From positions 1 to 15,781 of the forward strand of contig NZ_DITB01000018.1 of the NCBI RefSeq assembly GCF_002422095.1: 15,781 nucleotides of DNA, read 5' to 3'. Of this stretch, positions 13,659 to 15,781 are shown piece by piece. The position numbers and the translations under genes were made by a program. This stretch comes from Flavobacterium sp. UBA6195. Its GTDB lineage: Bacteria; Bacteroidota; Bacteroidia; Flavobacteriales; Flavobacteriaceae. The notes beneath the pieces were generated by a model, which saw only the letters and a list, made by a program, of their open reading frames with translations, ran no database searches and was not told the origin of the DNA. Position 1 is the stretch's first letter. Every line of letters begins with the position of its first letter.

Positions 13659-15701
13659 TTATTCGGTAGGAAAAAAGAAACTCATCGGTTTTCTAAAGAA
13701 ATGTTGCTTTATTGAAGTGATAATTGGGCGTAACTCCGCCAACGGAATATTGCGCGAACGAAACGCCAATCCAAGCGACAAACCAAAACTCACTAAAAAG
13801 TTCACAAAACCAATAATTCCGATGCCTAAAATACCCCAAAATAACATCACATTATCTACCATATAATCGGCACCGTAAATAGCTAAAGCTAAGTTTCCGC
13901 TAGCAAATGTAATGTGTCGAATGTCTAAATTTAACCCTAAAAATAATCCAACAGAAGCCGTACTTCCTAAGAAAACTCCGAACCAAAAATTGGAAATAAT
14001 TCCTGCCCAATAGCGTTCGTACCATTTTGAAATTTTTTCGGCTTTCGCTTTTCCGAAATTCAATTTTAACAGCGGATGTTCTTTAATTCGGTAATAGACA
14101 TCAAAATGCTTATCACGATTCGCAATACTTCCTGAAATAATTCCCGACAAGAACAAGAAAAATCCAGCGATTGCCGCATGAAAAATCGCCATGGAATGTA
14201 TTGGACTTAAATCGGTAACTAATTTCTCCCATTTGGTTTCGGCAATATTGTAATCGAATGCTAAATCGATTAGCCAAATTCCTAAAAGCGCAACCGGAAA
14301 AGCCATCACAACATTTCCCACAAAGGCAATAAACTGCGAACGGAACAATCGGGCGAATAAAATAGCGAAACTTTTGTGTTTTTCTCCATCACCATTGGCT
14401 TGCTTTTTCAATCCGTCTTCCAAAGCGTTAATTAATGCAGCTGCTGTCATGGCGGGCTGTTTGGTGGCTAATGTAAATCCTAAAACGTAAATCGCAATGA
14501 ATCCAAACGAATAATTCATACTGTACAAAAATGCCTGACCAAAGTAACTGCTATCAGCTTTGGAGAGCATGATTTTAATGATACACAAAAAACCCACAAT
14601 CAATCCGCCACCCAAAGCGGCATACAACATTTTGAAATACTCCGTTTTGGATTCGGTTATGTAATGTTCACCTGTTTTTGCAGTATGTTGCGTGATTTCG
14701 TACGACAACAACTGCGTACTTTCGTTGAATAATTTTCTAACGTTGGTTTTTAAACAATTGTATTTGATGAGTTTTATTGCTAATTCAATTGATTTTGCTT
14801 TTTTATCCTCGGGTTTATCGACTACCAAAAGTGGCATCAAAACGCCAACACGATACAATTGTTGTTTGATGCGCAACAAGTTTTGGTTCACACGCAGTGA
14901 AATTCCGTATTTAGAAGAGTTTTGAAAGGCTTTCTCAACAAATTCGTTACATTGTTTATACAACACCAGCAACTGCTTGTAATTGATGTCAGATGAAGTG
15001 GTGTAAAATTCCGATTCTTTATTTCGAATGGTATTTTCTATAGCATACAATTCTTTCTCAAAAGCAGCAAACGGACTTTCCAAACCGGCATATTCAGGCA
15101 CCATTTTCATTACGTCAGATTCTAGGGCTTTCCCGCTGGTTCTTTGCGAAAGCAAATTGATGGCTTGCATCACTTCATACAAAGGCGAATTGACCGCAAC
15201 GTTTTCATAAATCGTCTCAAATTGAAACAATTCAAAAAGAATTTCTAACTCAGATTTTGGAATTTTATTAATCCAAACTGGATCAGAATCCACATAAAAA
15301 ACCTGATTTAAAACATATTGTAAGGTATCTTTTGGCGCTTGATAGGGTAGAATTTTAGCAAAAAAACGCTTTTTAACTTCGTAAAAGAAATCCGTATCCT
15401 GAAGAATTCCGGCATCAGTTAAAATGGCGTCGAAATTTTTGCTCTGTAAAACCGTTTGCAAATACGCTACAAAGTTGATTCGTTCCTCATTGTTATTTGT
15501 AAAAAACTCGATAATAGGAAAAAGACTTATTTGTTCTGGTTTTTTTGGATTTCTTGGACGAATAGCGTTAACCAATTGAACTAAAATATCAATTTCGTTT
15601 TCTTCGTTGCGCCATAATTGCAATTCGTTAAAGTATTTTTTAAGAATTTCGTCGGGCGGAATCTGATTTTTGCTGATAAATAAATTCATAATTTTGGTCA
15701 T
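13659..15701 (-). CDS. Large membrane protein of the 'site-specific recombinase' family (COG4389-like)
   Basis: About 680 residues. The start is taken at the ATG at 15701 (MTKIMNLF); a TTG at 15719 would add six residues, and an ATG at 15689 would remove four. The N-terminal half (to about 355) is soluble and helical. The C-terminal half has about six to eight hydrophobic segments, for example ALGGGLIVGFLCII, FGFIAIYVLGF and VMAFPVALLGIWLI. The family hallmark FTLATKQPAMTAA lies at about 409-421. No serine- or tyrosine-recombinase motif is visible, so the family name is historical and recombinase activity is unsupported. A TATCTTTA at 15709-15716 on the minus strand may be the -7 element. If so, the leader is extremely short, and the ATG at 15689 may be the true start. 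dinB follows after 3 nt. Confidence 0.85.
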   Translation of the reverse strand: MTKIMNLFISKNQIPPDEILKKYFNELQLWRNEENEIDILVQLVNAIRPRNPKKPEQISLFPIIEFFTNNNEERINFVAYLQTVLQSKNFDAILTDAGILQDTDFFYEVKKRFFAKILPYQAPKDTLQYVLNQVFYVDSDPVWINKIPKSELEILFELFQFETIYENVAVNSPLYEVMQAINLLSQRTSGKALESDVMKMVPEYAGLESPFAAFEKELYAIENTIRNKESEFYTTSSDINYKQLLVLYKQCNEFVEKAFQNSSKYGISLRVNQNLLRIKQQLYRVGVLMPLLVVDKPEDKKAKSIELAIKLIKYNCLKTNVRKLFNESTQLLSYEITQHTAKTGEHYITESKTEYFKMLYAALGGGLIVGFLCIIKIMLSKADSSYFGQAFLYSMNYSFGFIAIYVLGFTLATKQPAMTAAALINALEDGLKKQANGDGEKHKSFAILFARLFRSQFIAFVGNVVMAFPVALLGIWLIDLAFDYNIAETKWEKLVTDLSPIHSMAIFHAAIAGFFLFLSGIISGSIANRDKHFDVYYRIKEHPLLKLNFGKAKAEKISKWYERYWAGIISNFWFGVFLGSTASVGLFLGLNLDIRHITFASGNLALAIYGADYMVDNVMLFWGILGIGIIGFVNFLVSFGLSLGLAFRSRNIPLAELRPIITSIKQHFFRKPMSFFFPTE

Positions 15702-15781
15702 AGAATCGTAAAGATACAAAGAGAAAATATTTTTTAGTAATTTAGATGCCTAAATAAATATTAAATTTTGACAGAAATAGA

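Noticed and set aside
13659..15701. Mobile element or integrase
   Set aside because: Despite the family name, there are no recombinase catalytic motifs, terminal repeats or target duplications, and the gene is in a housekeeping context.

Overview
The window is very probably a chromosomal segment of a Flavobacterium-like member of the Bacteroidota. Several things point there: low G+C with A-rich leaders and few Shine-Dalgarno sites; at least two sites matching the Bacteroidota promoter element TAnnTTTG (upstream of acpP and of a PfkB kinase gene); a secreted subtilisin-like protease with a type IX secretion (T9SS) C-terminal sorting domain; and an IPExxxVDY-type small protein next to pyruvate kinase. 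The species cannot be named from sequence alone.

Layout, left to right. Positions 1-2733 (minus strand) hold the 5' 570 codons of a long purF-type amidophosphoribosyltransferase and, upstream of it, a PfkB-family sugar/nucleoside kinase. A terminator separates them, and a perfect 20-bp palindrome lies just upstream of purF. Positions 2855-5107 (minus) encode the exported S8 protease with its own terminator. Positions 5108-6235 form a small accessory-looking islet: a locally G+C-rich, highly structured non-coding element, then two very A+T-rich minus-strand genes. One of these carries an Rx4H motif typical of HEPN domains; its partner is an unrecognised 95-residue protein. This islet is the best candidate for an undescribed system in the window.

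Positions 6236-7285 (minus) hold purN and rnhA almost fused end to end. rnhA must use a non-ATG start, and a 7-bp tandem repeat lies exactly at the junction. Divergently from 7401 (plus) runs a fatty-acid and RNA-processing block: acpP with a clear promoter and terminator, then fabF and rnc 2 bp apart with a terminator behind them. Next comes the two-gene unit of the IPExxxVDY protein and pyruvate kinase (pyk), 5 bp apart, ending in a terminator that faces the converging downstream genes. Positions 11961-15701 (minus) hold a free-standing PAS protein that resembles a LOV domain lacking its photoreactive cysteine, DNA polymerase IV (dinB), and upstream of dinB a large multi-pass membrane protein of the so-called site-specific recombinase family (COG4389-like), 3 bp apart.

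Most of the window is core metabolism: purine synthesis (purF, purN), type II fatty-acid synthesis (acpP, fabF), glycolysis (pyk), and RNA/DNA processing (rnc, rnhA, dinB). The accessory part is the protease plus the islet, lying between the PfkB kinase gene and rnhA. Two start sites were moved to ATG (purN, the membrane protein) and one was judged to be TTG (rnhA). No tRNA, rRNA, CRISPR array or complete insertion sequence was seen. No stretch longer than about 225 bases lacks a gene.
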